A program made the position numbers and the translations under genes. A stretch of DNA of 64,000 nucleotides from positions 186,001 through 250,000 of the forward strand of contig NZ_JACHIO010000008.1 in assembly GCF_014203225.1 (NCBI RefSeq). The letters run 5' to 3'. This stretch comes from Granulicella mallensis (GTDB lineage: Bacteria; Acidobacteriota; Terriglobia; Terriglobales; Acidobacteriaceae). A model generated the notes under the pieces. That model made no database searches. It was not told the DNA's origin and saw only the letters and a program-made list of their open reading frames with translations. Position 1 is the first letter of the stretch; the number at the start of each line of letters is the position of its first letter. Below, piece by piece: positions 41,660 through 51,535 of the stretch.

Positions 41660-43230
41660 ACAAGTACATCCTGCGCACCTCTCTTCTCTGGCTCTTGATC
41701 TTCGCCATCGTCCTCAGCGTCATGGCCTATCGCTCCCATCGACGGACACAGCCCGCCGCCTACTCTGAGGGTATTCAGCCGATCGCATCCGGCCCGTCGC
41801 CGCAGCCTGCGATGGCACCGGCAGAGAACGGCATGGCCATGTCTTCGCAAAAGATGGAAGCCCCTCTGGTCCCCGTGCAACTCAGCACCGAACAACTGCA
41901 AAGCATCGGGGTAAGGACCGGCACCGTCGAGTACAAACAACTCAACGATGACATCCGGGCAACCGGCACCGTGGATATCGACGAGCGGCTTCTTTCCTAT
42001 GTGCAGGTGCGTTTTCCGGGCTACATACGCAGGGTCTTTGCCGATGCCACCTACCAATATGTAAGAAAAGGCGAGCCGCTCTTCACCATCTACAGCCCCG
42101 ATCTTGTCGCCACACAACAGGAGTATCTGCTGGCCCGCCAGAACCAGAAGGCCATGAGCGCCAGCAGTGTTGAGGGCGTTGCTTCCGGAGCGGCCTCTCT
42201 CTCCTCTGCCGCGGAACAACGGTTGCAGCAATGGGATATTCCGCAAAGCGAGATCGCAAAGCTGAAAGAGACGGGCAAAGCCATCTCCGATCTGACGATC
42301 GACGCACCGGCGTCAGGGTACATCACGGAGCGCAACGCCTTACCCAACATGTACGTCGAGCCCAGCACACGCTTGTACACCGTGGCCGATCTGTCGCGTG
42401 TCTGGGTAAACGCGCAGGTGTTTCAAAACGATATCGGCAGGCTGAAGCCCGGGGATCGTGCCGCAATCACAGTCGATGCCTACCCTGATCGAACCTTTTC
42501 AGGGCGCATTGAAGACATCCTTCCCCAGGTCGACATGACAACGCGCACCGTGCGAGTGCGGCTTGCGATCAGCAATCCCGGCGTCAAGCTCAAGCCGGGG
42601 ATGTTCGTGAACGTGGATCTGAAATCGGCACTAGGACGGCAGCTTACGGTTCCCGCCTCCGCCGTCTTCCAGACCGGCACACGACAGGTCGTCTTTCTCG
42701 ATCACGGCAATGGAAACCTGGAACCGAAGGATGTGGTTCTCGGCCCGCGCGTCGGGGATGACATTGCTGTCCTCAAAGGACTGGAAGCGCATCAGCAGAT
42801 CGTCACCTCGGCCAACTTCCTGCTTGATTCGGAGAGTCAGCTACAGGCGGCATCAGGCGCCTACACGCCACCGCCATCGAGCACAGGCAATGCAATGCAG
42901 CAGGCTGCAATGGTGAACATCGATTTCACCACGGATCCCAACCCAGCACACAGAGGGTCCAACACGTTCCGCGTAAAACTCACGGATGCCCATAACAGCC
43001 CCATCACCGGAGCGGATGTCAGCGTGACCTTCTTCATGCCTTCGATGCCTGCCATGGGCATGGCGGCGATGAATGCGACCACCAGGCTCATGCCCAAAGG
43101 CGCTGGACTGTATGAAGGCCAGGGCAATCTTGACACTGGCGGAACATGGCAGGTCACGGTCACCGTGCAGCAGAACGGACAAACCATCGCCACGAAACAA
43201 CTGCATGTAAACGCAGAAGGAGGGATGTAA
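41656..43230 (+). CDS. cusB: CusB-like RND periplasmic adaptor with extra C-terminal domain
   Basis: 524 aa, about 110 longer than E. coli CusB. Signal anchor LLWLLIFAIVLSVMAY; a Met-rich stretch (PAMAPAENGMAMSSQKMEA) where CusB binds Cu+/Ag+; adaptor core (YVQVRFPGYIRRVFADATYQYVRKGEPLFTIYSPDL, LTIDAPASGYITERNALPNMYVEPSTRLYTVADLSRVWV, GDRAAITVDAYPDRTFSGRIEDILPQVD, TRTVRVRLAISNPGVKLKPGMFVNVD). Residues from about 425 to 524 form a FixH/YtkA-like immunoglobulin-type domain (INIDF-like start, NTFRVKLTDAHNSPITGADVSVTFFMPSMPAMGM) with six Met in a short span. The fusion could add a metal-binding site. Second of the pump genes, coupled to the first and 1 bp before the third. Confidence 0.9.
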   Translation: MNKYILRTSLLWLLIFAIVLSVMAYRSHRRTQPAAYSEGIQPIASGPSPQPAMAPAENGMAMSSQKMEAPLVPVQLSTEQLQSIGVRTGTVEYKQLNDDIRATGTVDIDERLLSYVQVRFPGYIRRVFADATYQYVRKGEPLFTIYSPDLVATQQEYLLARQNQKAMSASSVEGVASGAASLSSAAEQRLQQWDIPQSEIAKLKETGKAISDLTIDAPASGYITERNALPNMYVEPSTRLYTVADLSRVWVNAQVFQNDIGRLKPGDRAAITVDAYPDRTFSGRIEDILPQVDMTTRTVRVRLAISNPGVKLKPGMFVNVDLKSALGRQLTVPASAVFQTGTRQVVFLDHGNGNLEPKDVVLGPRVGDDIAVLKGLEAHQQIVTSANFLLDSESQLQAASGAYTPPPSSTGNAMQQAAMVNIDFTTDPNPAHRGSNTFRVKLTDAHNSPITGADVSVTFFMPSMPAMGMAAMNATTRLMPKGAGLYEGQGNLDTGGTWQVTVTVQQNGQTIATKQLHVNAEGGM

Positions 43231-43231
43231 C

Positions 43232-46200
43232 ATGCTCTCCAAAATTATCGATCTTTGCGCGCGCAATCGCTTTCTCGTCTTTGCCTGTGTTCTGTTGCTC
43301 ACGTTCGCAGGCATCTGGTCGCTTCGACACGTTCCGCTCGATGCGCTGCCCGACATCTCGGACGTGCAGGTAATCGTTCATACAAGCTGGGCGGGCGAGC
43401 CACCGGATGTCATCGAAGACCAGGTGACCTATCCGATTGTGACGAGCCTGCTGGCTGCGCCTCACGTCAAAGCTGTGCGTGCGCAGACCATGTTCGGCGA
43501 CTCCTACGTCTATGTCGTCTTTGAGGATGGCACCGACCTGTATTGGGCGCGTTCCCGCGTTGTCGAATACCTTCAGCAGATCAGCGGCCGCCTGCCGGCT
43601 GATGTCCATCCGGCTATCGGTCCCGATGCAACCGGTGCAGGATGGGTCTTCGAGTATGCCATCGTGGACAAGAGCGGAACGCACAGTCTTGCCGATCTGC
43701 GCAGCCTGCAGGATTGGCATCTGCGTTACGCCCTGGAGACAGTGCCTGGCGTCTCTGAGGTAGCCAGCATCGGCGGCTATGTGCGCCAGTACCAGGTCCG
43801 TCTCGACCCGAATAAGCTGCTGGCCTACAACATCCCGCTCTCTACCGTGATCGACCGCGTAAAGGCCAGCACCAGCGAGGTGGGCGGCAGGGCGCTGGAT
43901 CTAAGCGGAGCGCAGTACATGATCCGCGGCCTCGGCTATCTGCGTTCGCTGAACGACCTCGAAACAGTAGCGGTCGGCAGCAAGAACGGTACACCGATCT
44001 TGCTGCGCGATCTCGGCAGCGTGGCCTTCGGTCCGGATATTCGAGAAGGGGTCGCGGAGTGGAACGGGGATGGCGAGACTGTCGGCGGCATTGTGGTCAT
44101 GCGTCAGGGGATGAACGCGCTCAATGTCATCCAGGGAGTGAAACAGAAGCTTCGCGAGATCGCCCCTTCACTTCCGGCGGGCGTCCAGATCGTCTCCGGC
44201 TACGACCGTGCGGGATTGATTCAGGATTCGATTGCCACGCTTCAACGCGACCTGCTGGAAGAAGCAGTCATCGTAAGCCTGGTGATCATCGTCTTCCTCT
44301 TTCACTTCCGGTCAGCATTGATCGCAATTATCGCCTTGCCCATTGCGGTCTTAGTCTCTTTCATCCCGATCTACTTCCTGGGTGTCAGCGCCAACATCAT
44401 GTCTCTCGGAGGCCTGGCACTCGCGATCGGAGTGCTGGTCGATGCGGCGATCGTCATGGTCGAGAATGGCTATCGTCACTTGTCGGAGCGGCAGCAGTCG
44501 GACGACACACCGGTCTCCGAGCCGGAGCGCCACGAAATTCTCATCAACTCCGCCAAGCAGGTGGGCCCAGCGCTCTTCTTCTCGCTGCTCATCATCGTGG
44601 TCTCCTTCCTTCCCGTCTTCCTGCTCGAAGCCCAGGAGGGGCGCATGTTCCGCCCTCTTGCCTGGACGAAGACCCTGGCCGTAGGTTCCTCTTCCATTCT
44701 TGCCATCACCCTGGTTCCGGTATTGATGGTGCTGCTCATTCGCGGAAAGCTGCGACCGGAGAATGCCAATCCCATCTCGCGCGTTACGCAGGCCCTCTAT
44801 CTGCCGATCCTTCGCTTCTGCTTGAAGTATCGCAAGCTGACCATCGGGCTCAACCTCATCTTTCTGGTTGCGACCTTGCCTGTCGCGTTCAAGTTGGGCA
44901 GTCAGTTCATGCCTCCGCTCTTTGAGGGCTCTGCACTCTACATGCCGACAGCACTTCCCGGCATCGCGATCGAACAGGCGAAGGCCTTGCTGCAAAAACA
45001 GGATGCGATTCTACGCACAGTCCCGGAGGTGGCCAGCGTCTTCGGCGCTGTCGGACGTTCGGACAGCGCGACGGACAACGCGCCGCTCGATATGTACGAC
45101 ACCACCATCATGCTCAAGCCGCGCGAGCAGTGGCGTCCCGGCATGACCTACGAAAAGCTCATTCAAGAAATGGATGCGAAGGTGCAATTTCCCGGCCTCG
45201 CAAACACCTGGACAAGCCCGGTCGAGAACCGGCTGGATATGGAACTGACTGGCATCAAGACACCTCTCGGCCTCAAGGTCCAGGGCCCAAACGTCGACGG
45301 CATCGAACAACTCGCTGCACGGATGCAGAGCGTTCTCGCGGCGATGCCGCAGGTACGGTCAGTCTTCGCGGAACGAATCTCGCAGGGCTTTTATGTCAAC
45401 GTGGAAGCGAACCGTGAAGAGGCCGCGCGCTACGGCCTCAGTGTTGCCGATATTCAAACAGCCGTAGCCTCCGGTATCGGCGGACAAAACATTGCGGAGA
45501 ACATCGAAGGACGCGAGCGTTACCCCATCAACGTCCGTTACTCGCAGGACTTTCGCGACAGCGTGGACCGGATGCGCAGCGTCTTGATCGCGACGCCTTC
45601 AGGGGCGCAGATTCCACTCGGACAGGTAGCACGCATCTCGTTCTCGCACGGCCCGGCCATGATCCGCGACGAGGATGGCCAGCTCACCGGGTATGTGTAC
45701 ATCGACCTCAAAGACAGCAACTACGGTGGTTTCGTCGAAGCTGCTACTCGGAAGCTGCACAGCCAGATTGCACTGCCTGCGAGTTATGGCTTCAAGTGGT
45801 CGGGAGAGTATGAGTTCGAGCTACGCGCCAAGCAACGGCTCAAGCTCATCCTGCCCATCGTCTTCTTCCTCATCTTCCTGCTTCTCTACATGGTCTTTCA
45901 TTCCGTCGCCGAAGCCGTGGTGCTGATCGTTCCGACGATCTACGCGATGACCGGCGGACTGCTGCTGCAATGGCTGCTCGGTTACAACTTCAGCGTCGCG
46001 GTATGGGTTGGATATATCGCGCTGTTTGGCATCGCGGTGGAAACAGGGGTCGTCATGGTGGTCTACCTTCACGAAGCCCTGGAACATCGTTTGCAGCAAG
46101 GCACGACTCTGACAAACGCCGATATAGAGGCCGCGGCGATTGAAGGGGCCGTCCACCGGCTGCGCCCCAAATTGATGACGGTCATAGCCGTGCTTGCCAG

Positions 46201-46420
46201 CCTCGTTCCCATCCTCTGGGAGTCCGGCATCGGCTCTGACGTGATGAAGCCGATCGCCGCACCTATCGTGGGTGGCATGATTACTTCCACTATTCACGTC
46301 CTGATCCTTGTGCCCGTCTTCTTTGTGATGATGAAGGAACGAGCCTTGCGTAAAGGACATCTCCACGCGGAGAAAGAAACCGGGCATCCAGTTCAACCCT
46401 CAATTCAAGAAGAGCTCTAA
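43232..46420 (+). CDS. cusA: CusA-type RND copper/silver efflux transporter
   Basis: 1062 aa, twelve-helix RND pump. N-terminal CARNRFLVFACVLLLTFAGIWSL, VPLDALPDISDVQVIVHTSW, the proton-relay segment GVLVDAAIVMVENGYRHL, and IPLGQVARISFSHGPAMIRDEDG are typical of the HME subgroup. The three substrate-binding Met of CusA (573, 623, 672 in E. coli) fall here at 571, 621 and 670 with a constant offset, in ALYMPT, APLDM and RLDME. This points to Cu(I)/Ag(I) rather than Zn/Co/Cd. Likely co-transcribed with the three upstream genes. No CusR/CueR regulator, CusF or P-type ATPase is in the window. Confidence 0.93.
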   Translation: MLSKIIDLCARNRFLVFACVLLLTFAGIWSLRHVPLDALPDISDVQVIVHTSWAGEPPDVIEDQVTYPIVTSLLAAPHVKAVRAQTMFGDSYVYVVFEDGTDLYWARSRVVEYLQQISGRLPADVHPAIGPDATGAGWVFEYAIVDKSGTHSLADLRSLQDWHLRYALETVPGVSEVASIGGYVRQYQVRLDPNKLLAYNIPLSTVIDRVKASTSEVGGRALDLSGAQYMIRGLGYLRSLNDLETVAVGSKNGTPILLRDLGSVAFGPDIREGVAEWNGDGETVGGIVVMRQGMNALNVIQGVKQKLREIAPSLPAGVQIVSGYDRAGLIQDSIATLQRDLLEEAVIVSLVIIVFLFHFRSALIAIIALPIAVLVSFIPIYFLGVSANIMSLGGLALAIGVLVDAAIVMVENGYRHLSERQQSDDTPVSEPERHEILINSAKQVGPALFFSLLIIVVSFLPVFLLEAQEGRMFRPLAWTKTLAVGSSSILAITLVPVLMVLLIRGKLRPENANPISRVTQALYLPILRFCLKYRKLTIGLNLIFLVATLPVAFKLGSQFMPPLFEGSALYMPTALPGIAIEQAKALLQKQDAILRTVPEVASVFGAVGRSDSATDNAPLDMYDTTIMLKPREQWRPGMTYEKLIQEMDAKVQFPGLANTWTSPVENRLDMELTGIKTPLGLKVQGPNVDGIEQLAARMQSVLAAMPQVRSVFAERISQGFYVNVEANREEAARYGLSVADIQTAVASGIGGQNIAENIEGRERYPINVRYSQDFRDSVDRMRSVLIATPSGAQIPLGQVARISFSHGPAMIRDEDGQLTGYVYIDLKDSNYGGFVEAATRKLHSQIALPASYGFKWSGEYEFELRAKQRLKLILPIVFFLIFLLLYMVFHSVAEAVVLIVPTIYAMTGGLLLQWLLGYNFSVAVWVGYIALFGIAVETGVVMVVYLHEALEHRLQQGTTLTNADIEAAAIEGAVHRLRPKLMTVIAVLASLVPILWESGIGSDVMKPIAAPIVGGMITSTIHVLILVPVFFVMMKERALRKGHLHAEKETGHPVQPSIQEEL

Positions 46421-46431
46421 CGACTCGGGGC

Positions 46432-46652
46432 GTCATGGTTGTTGCACTTGCTTCGGAGATAGGTCCGGGCTTTAGCCCGGACATTCAAGACAAGAACGAA
46501 TGAGGCTTTAGCCTCTGGGACAAGCCTTCTTTCTGACAAACGGCCATGCCTCAGGACAAGAATGCCTGTCCCAAGGGCTAAAGCCCAGACTGTGCTGGTT
46601 CATTCATGCCCGGGCTTTAGCCCGGACCTATCTCAGAAGCAACAACCATGAC
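46432..46652. repeat. Repeat family C, long copy
   Basis: 221-bp palindrome. Arms GTCATGGTTGTTGC...GAGATAGGTCCGGGC and GCCCGGACCTATCTC...GCAACAACCATGAC; inside GAGGCTTTAGCCTC, GGGACAAGCC, GCCTGTCCC and GGGCTAAAGCCC. The same core occurs in the short copy at 26616-26678. Confidence 0.85.
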
Positions 46653-46805
46653 AACAACAAAAGCAGACCGTTCCGATTCCCCCAGGCACGACTAATGCGG
46701 ATAAGAAATCAACATCATTTTATTTTTCGTCGATAACCGCAGAAAACACGGGCTTTGGCCATGGGTTACAGATACACTTTTCCCAATCTGTTTTCAGGAT
46801 GTGCC

Positions 46806-49800
46806 ATGCGCCGAATGTTATTCGCTCCGCTTCTATGCCTTCTCGCCTTGTTCGCGCTTCCGCAGGTACACGCGCAAGCGCCTCACCTTCTGCGCGCGCC
46901 TTCGATCTCTGAGACGCAGATTGCCTTTCGCTACGCCGATGACATCTGGCTGGTCTCTCGCGACGGAGGCGCCGCGCGGCGGCTGACCTCGACGTCCAAC
47001 ATCACCGAAGGTCCCTACTTTTCACCCGACGGCAACACCATCGCCTACTCCGCCAACACCGGAGGCAACACAGACATCTACACGATCTCCGCGACCGGCG
47101 GAGCGCCGAAGCGCATCACCTATCGCCCCGGCGGTAACTTCGTCACAGGCTGGACGCCCGATGGCCATGACCTGCTGATGCAGAGCATGCAGAACGCCGT
47201 GCGCGTCTACTTCCAGCTCTATCGCGTGCACGCCGACGGCAGTGGCCTGCCCGAGCGTCTGCCGCTGCCCTCCGCCTGGTACGGCACGCTGTCTCCCGAC
47301 GGCTCACATCTCGCCTACAACCCCTGGCTGCAGTGGCAGGAGGAGTCCTGGAAGCGCTATCGCGGCGGCCAGACACAGCCTGTCTGGATCGTCGACCTGA
47401 AGACGCTGGACCGCGTCAAGATTCCGCGTGAGAACTCCAACGATCGCTATCCCCTGTGGCTCGGCGACTCGGTCTACTTCCTCTCCGATCGCAACGGCCC
47501 CACGACGCTCTTCCGCTACGACGTGAAGAGCAAAGAGGTGAAGCAGCTCGTCGAGAACCATGGCTTCGAACTCAAGACTCTGGGTGGCCGCGGCAACACA
47601 CTGGTCTACGAGCAGTTCGGCACGATCCATCTTTACGACCTGACCGGCGGCGCGGATCACCTCGTCAACATCTCGCTCGACGGCGATCTACCCTCGCTTG
47701 TGCCGCACCTGGCCAAGATCAACAGCAGTGAGATCCAGAACGCGGACATCTCGCCTACCGGCGTGCGCGCCGTGTTTGAGGCCCACGGCGACATCTTCAC
47801 CGTGCCCGCCGAGAAGGGCGATGTGCGCAACCTCACCAACAGCTCAGGCTCCGCCGAGCGCTCTCCCGCGTGGTCGCCCGACGGCAAGCGCATCGCCTAC
47901 TTCTCCGATGCCACCGGCGAGTACAAGCTCTATCTGCGCGACCAGGACGGCCTCTCCGCACCGAAGGTCATCGACCTCGGCCCGGACCCCACGTACTACT
48001 ACTCGCCAGCCTGGTCGCCCGACTCCAAACGCATCGTCTTCTCCGACAAGCGGCTGAACCTCTGGTACGTCAACGTCGATCCCGCGCTGGGCCCGGCAAA
48101 GCCCATCAAGGTCGACACCGATCTGCGCGAAGGCTTTGGTCCATCCGGCTTCAGTGCGAGCTTCTCACCCGATAGCCAGTGGATTCTGTACGCACGCTCT
48201 CTACCGAGCCTGGAGGACGCTGCCTTTCTCTACTCCATCGCAACGGGCAAGAGCACACAGATCACCGACGGCATGAGCAACGTCACCAATCCGGTCTTCG
48301 ACAAGAACGGAAAGTATCTCTACTTCACCGCCAGCACCGATATCGGCCCGGCAATCGATGGCTTCGGTCTGGGCAGCCTGAACCGCACGACGACCGCGAA
48401 TGTTTACATCGCAGTGCTGTCTAAGGACGAAAAGTCGCCCATACCGCCGGAGAGCGACGACGAGAAGAGCAAGGCCGACGACGATAAGAAACCAGCCCCA
48501 GGCGACGCCGCCAAGTCCGATGAAAAGAAGGACGCGGCAAAGGACAGCGATAAAAAGGACGACAAGGACAAAGACAAAAAAGACAAACCCACACCGCCGA
48601 CAAAGATCGATCTCGACGGCATTCAGCAGCGTATTCTCGCTCTGCCGATACCGGCTCGCAACTACGTCACGCTGGTCGCCGGCAAAGAAGGCGTCATCCT
48701 TCTCGGCGAGGGCAACGCTGCGGCGAACCCTTCGGCCGGAAACGGAATCATGCGCTCGGTGTGGCGCTTCACGCTGGAGACGCGCAAGACCGAAGACGTG
48801 CTGCATGACTCCACGGCCATCGCTACCTCCTTCGACGGAGAGAAGGCTCTCTACATGAAGGGATCCGGCTGGTTCATCGCCAAGGTGAGCGACCTGAATC
48901 CCGGCGCCGCCGATGGCACTCCCGGCAAGGGACTCAACCTGGACGGCATGAACGCGAAGATCGACCCACGCGCGGAGTGGCGCCAGATGTACGCAGAGTC
49001 CTGGAGGATCGAGCGCGAGTTCTTCTACGATCCCGGCTTCCACGGCCTCAACCTGAAGAAGATCAGCGACAAGTACGCGCCGTATCTCGACGGGCTTAGC
49101 TGCCGCAACGATCTCACCTACCTGCAAAAGGAGATGCTCGGCGAGATCACCGTCGGCCACATGTTCATCGGCGGGCCGCACACCGACAACGACACGCCGA
49201 AGTCCGGCCTGCTCGGTGCGGACTATGCCGTGGACCACGATCGCTACAAGTTTGCGCACATCGTCAACGGCGGCAACTGGAACCCGAAGATGTACTCACC
49301 GCTCACCCAGCCCGGCGTCAACGTGCATGAGGGCGACTACCTGCTCGCGGTCAACGGCACGCCGCTGCACGCGACGGACAACCTGTACGCGGCCTTCGAA
49401 GGTCTGGCCGGCAAGCAAACCACCATCACGGTCGGCTCCAATCCCGAAGGCTCCGGTTCGCGCGACGTGCTGGTCGTGCCCGTCTCCAGCGAGGGCGAGA
49501 TGCGCTTCCACGCCTGGATCGAAGAAAACATCCGCCGCACCAATGAGCTCTCGAACGGACAGATCGCGTATGTGTATCTGCCCAACACGGCGGGAGAGGG
49601 CTTCGACAGCTTCAACCGCTACTTCTTCGCGCAGACCGACAAGAAGGCCGTCATCGTCGACGAGCGCTACAACCAGGGCGGCGATATCGCTGACTACGTC
49701 ATCGATGTGCTGAAGCGCACACCGATGCTCAACTACGAGTCTCGCCAAGGGCTGCACACGACCGAGCCCACCGGCGCAATCTTCGGGCCCAAGGCGATGC

Positions 49801-50183
49801 TGATCAACCAGAACGCCGGCTCCGGCGGCGACGCGATGCCCTGGCTCTTTCGCCAGGCCAAGCTCGGCCCACTGGTAGGCACGCGCACGTGGGGCGGCTT
49901 GGTAGGCATCGGCGGCTATCCCACGCTGCTGGATGGTGGCAGTATTACAGCACCGCGCACCGCCCTCTACGGCCTGCACGGCGAGTTCGAGATCGAAAAC
50001 CACGGCGTCGCCCCCGACGTGGAAGTGGAAGACGATCCGAAGCTGGTGGCCGCCGGTCACGACCCGCAACTGGAGAAGGCTGTTTCTATTCTGCTCGACG
50101 AGCTGAAGCAGAACCCTCCACCGCAGTTCGTAACGCCTCCGTATCCCAACTATCACCAGAACGATGGGCTGGGCGGGAAGTAG
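46806..50183 (+). CDS. Tricorn-type S41 protease homologue, secreted
   Basis: 1125 aa from ATG 46806; signal MRRMLFAPLLCLLALFALPQVHAQ. Residues 30-330 and 330-540 are WD40/PD40-like propeller blades (YFSPDGNTIAYSANTGGNTDIYTI, AWSPDGKRIAYFSDATGEYKLYLRD). A Lys/Asp-rich linker fills about 540-600. The tricorn core (WRIEREFFYDPGFHGLNLKKISDKYAPYLD), a PDZ domain (GVNVHEGDYLLAVNGTPLHATDNL) and the S41 catalytic domain follow, with Ser1006 in NQNAGSGGDAMPW. The family degrades peptides in a large ring; the signal peptide puts this one in the periplasm. A rho-independent terminator lies 36 bp downstream. Single-gene unit. Confidence 0.9.
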   Translation: MRRMLFAPLLCLLALFALPQVHAQAPHLLRAPSISETQIAFRYADDIWLVSRDGGAARRLTSTSNITEGPYFSPDGNTIAYSANTGGNTDIYTISATGGAPKRITYRPGGNFVTGWTPDGHDLLMQSMQNAVRVYFQLYRVHADGSGLPERLPLPSAWYGTLSPDGSHLAYNPWLQWQEESWKRYRGGQTQPVWIVDLKTLDRVKIPRENSNDRYPLWLGDSVYFLSDRNGPTTLFRYDVKSKEVKQLVENHGFELKTLGGRGNTLVYEQFGTIHLYDLTGGADHLVNISLDGDLPSLVPHLAKINSSEIQNADISPTGVRAVFEAHGDIFTVPAEKGDVRNLTNSSGSAERSPAWSPDGKRIAYFSDATGEYKLYLRDQDGLSAPKVIDLGPDPTYYYSPAWSPDSKRIVFSDKRLNLWYVNVDPALGPAKPIKVDTDLREGFGPSGFSASFSPDSQWILYARSLPSLEDAAFLYSIATGKSTQITDGMSNVTNPVFDKNGKYLYFTASTDIGPAIDGFGLGSLNRTTTANVYIAVLSKDEKSPIPPESDDEKSKADDDKKPAPGDAAKSDEKKDAAKDSDKKDDKDKDKKDKPTPPTKIDLDGIQQRILALPIPARNYVTLVAGKEGVILLGEGNAAANPSAGNGIMRSVWRFTLETRKTEDVLHDSTAIATSFDGEKALYMKGSGWFIAKVSDLNPGAADGTPGKGLNLDGMNAKIDPRAEWRQMYAESWRIEREFFYDPGFHGLNLKKISDKYAPYLDGLSCRNDLTYLQKEMLGEITVGHMFIGGPHTDNDTPKSGLLGADYAVDHDRYKFAHIVNGGNWNPKMYSPLTQPGVNVHEGDYLLAVNGTPLHATDNLYAAFEGLAGKQTTITVGSNPEGSGSRDVLVVPVSSEGEMRFHAWIEENIRRTNELSNGQIAYVYLPNTAGEGFDSFNRYFFAQTDKKAVIVDERYNQGGDIADYVIDVLKRTPMLNYESRQGLHTTEPTGAIFGPKAMLINQNAGSGGDAMPWLFRQAKLGPLVGTRTWGGLVGIGGYPTLLDGGSITAPRTALYGLHGEFEIENHGVAPDVEVEDDPKLVAAGHDPQLEKAVSILLDELKQNPPPQFVTPPYPNYHQNDGLGGK

Positions 50184-50218
50184 CAGGGCGGGAAGATCTT
50201 CACAATCGCAGAAATTCA

Positions 50219-50254
50219 AACCCCACACGAGACATCGTGTGGGGTTGTTTTTTA
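50219..50254 (+). terminator. Rho-independent terminator after tricorn gene
   Basis: AACCCCACACGA / TCGTGTGGGGTT, 12-bp perfect stem with a 4-nt loop, followed by GTTTTTTA. Confidence 0.92.
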
Positions 50255-50280
50255 TCGATTGGACTATTTAGATGGAGTCA

Positions 50281-50528
50281 TTGCGCGAAGCGCGTTCCCC
50301 GATGCTTCAGCATCGGGGAGGCGGAGGGTAAGGGAGGCAATCGCCTTTAGGCCCCTGAATTCGGGTTTAGCAAAGATGTGGCCTTTAGGCCCGGGCCTTC
50401 TTTCGGCTGCGGACAAAATGCCCGGGGCTAAAGCCCAATTCTTTCTTGGCCCCTTGTTCCGTAGCCTAAAGGCTACGGCTCCCTCCGTCTCCGCGACGCT
50501 AAAGCGTCACGGTTGGCGCTTCGCGCTA
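50281..50528. repeat. Repeat family A, copy 2
   Basis: Nearly the same as copy 1 in the same direction: TTGCGCGAAGCGCGTTCCCC ... AAAGATGTGGCCTTTAGGCC ... CCGTAGCCTAAAGGCTACGG ... GCGCTTCGCGC. It begins 27 bp after the terminator. Confidence 0.88.
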
Positions 50529-50569
50529 TTTGAACGCCCTATGCTTCGTTGAATGATCAACGCACGACC

Positions 50570-51535
50570 CTAGCGCAGAAAATGCTGCCCCTCCAACCAC
50601 TGCTGGAACAATTCAGGCCACGCCGACTCTTCCGGAATACCCGTCGCCAGGCCCGCTCCATGCAGTCCATGCTGAAAGAACTTCGCCTCCACCGGCACAT
50701 TGCCCGCATGCAACGCCTCCGCAAAGAGCACGCTGTTCAGGGGGCTTATCCGCGCATCGTCCATGCTCTCAAACAAGAACACGGGCGGAGTGTGCGGTGT
50801 CACGTTGTCCTGTCCGGAGAGATAGCGCTGCAAGTGGTCGAGCTCCTTGCCGCGATAGCCGTACAACAGATGGTCGTGGGAACTCTTCGCCGCATATTGC
50901 TCCGGGTCCATCGAGATGACCGGATACCCCAATCCCAGCAAGTCGGGCCGGGCATTCGTGCTGTCCACTGCATCGTGTACGGGCAGGTCGAAGTCCGAAG
51001 CGCTGTGCAGGGCCAGCGTGCTCGCCAGGTGGCCACCCGCGGAGAATCCAAAGATCATCACCCGGTTTGGGTCCACGCCCCACTGCCGCGCGCGATACCG
51101 CACCAGCTTCAGCCCACGTTGCCCATCCCACATCGGCACAGGGTAGCGATACGTGCCGTCTGTCTGCACCAGGCGGTAGTACAGCACAAAGGTAACCGCA
51201 TGCAGTTGGTGGGAAAAGTACTCGCCTACCGGCGTCTGCTCCTTCGCATCGGAGAGCCGGTCATAGCCGCCGCCCGGCATCACGATAATGGCTGGGCTGG
51301 CGGCAGACTGCCCTCCGGCCGCGGGAAACATCCGCAGAAAAGGGATGTCACGGCAAGGGTCGCTGCCTGTAGCGCCGGGCGCCGTGCCTTCCCACAGACG
51401 AATGTCGTTACGGTCGCCCGGATCAAAGCAGGGTGCGGCGGCCGGTGTCTCGGAACGCTCGTGATGATGTCTCTGGGCCGGCGCCGCCCCATGAAGCAGG
51501 ACGGTCAAGATCAATAAAACAAGGGCCTTGCGCAT
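50570..51535 (-). CDS. Secreted alpha/beta-hydrolase esterase
   Basis: 321 aa from ATG 51535, which follows GGAG by 6 nt; a start four codons earlier is possible. Signal RKALVLLILTVLLHGAAPAQ. Catalytic features: oxyanion HG-type loop VMPGGGYDRLS, nucleophile Ser155 in GFSAGGHLAS, acid in ESMDDARISP, His in HGLHGAGLA. The PAIIVMPGGGY...GYPV start resembles the acetyl-xylan-esterase or BD-FAE type. The likely job is deacylating plant or microbial polysaccharides in the periplasm; substrate not shown by the sequence. Confidence 0.82.
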   Translation of the reverse strand: MRKALVLLILTVLLHGAAPAQRHHHERSETPAAAPCFDPGDRNDIRLWEGTAPGATGSDPCRDIPFLRMFPAAGGQSAASPAIIVMPGGGYDRLSDAKEQTPVGEYFSHQLHAVTFVLYYRLVQTDGTYRYPVPMWDGQRGLKLVRYRARQWGVDPNRVMIFGFSAGGHLASTLALHSASDFDLPVHDAVDSTNARPDLLGLGYPVISMDPEQYAAKSSHDHLLYGYRGKELDHLQRYLSGQDNVTPHTPPVFLFESMDDARISPLNSVLFAEALHAGNVPVEAKFFQHGLHGAGLATGIPEESAWPELFQQWLEGQHFLR

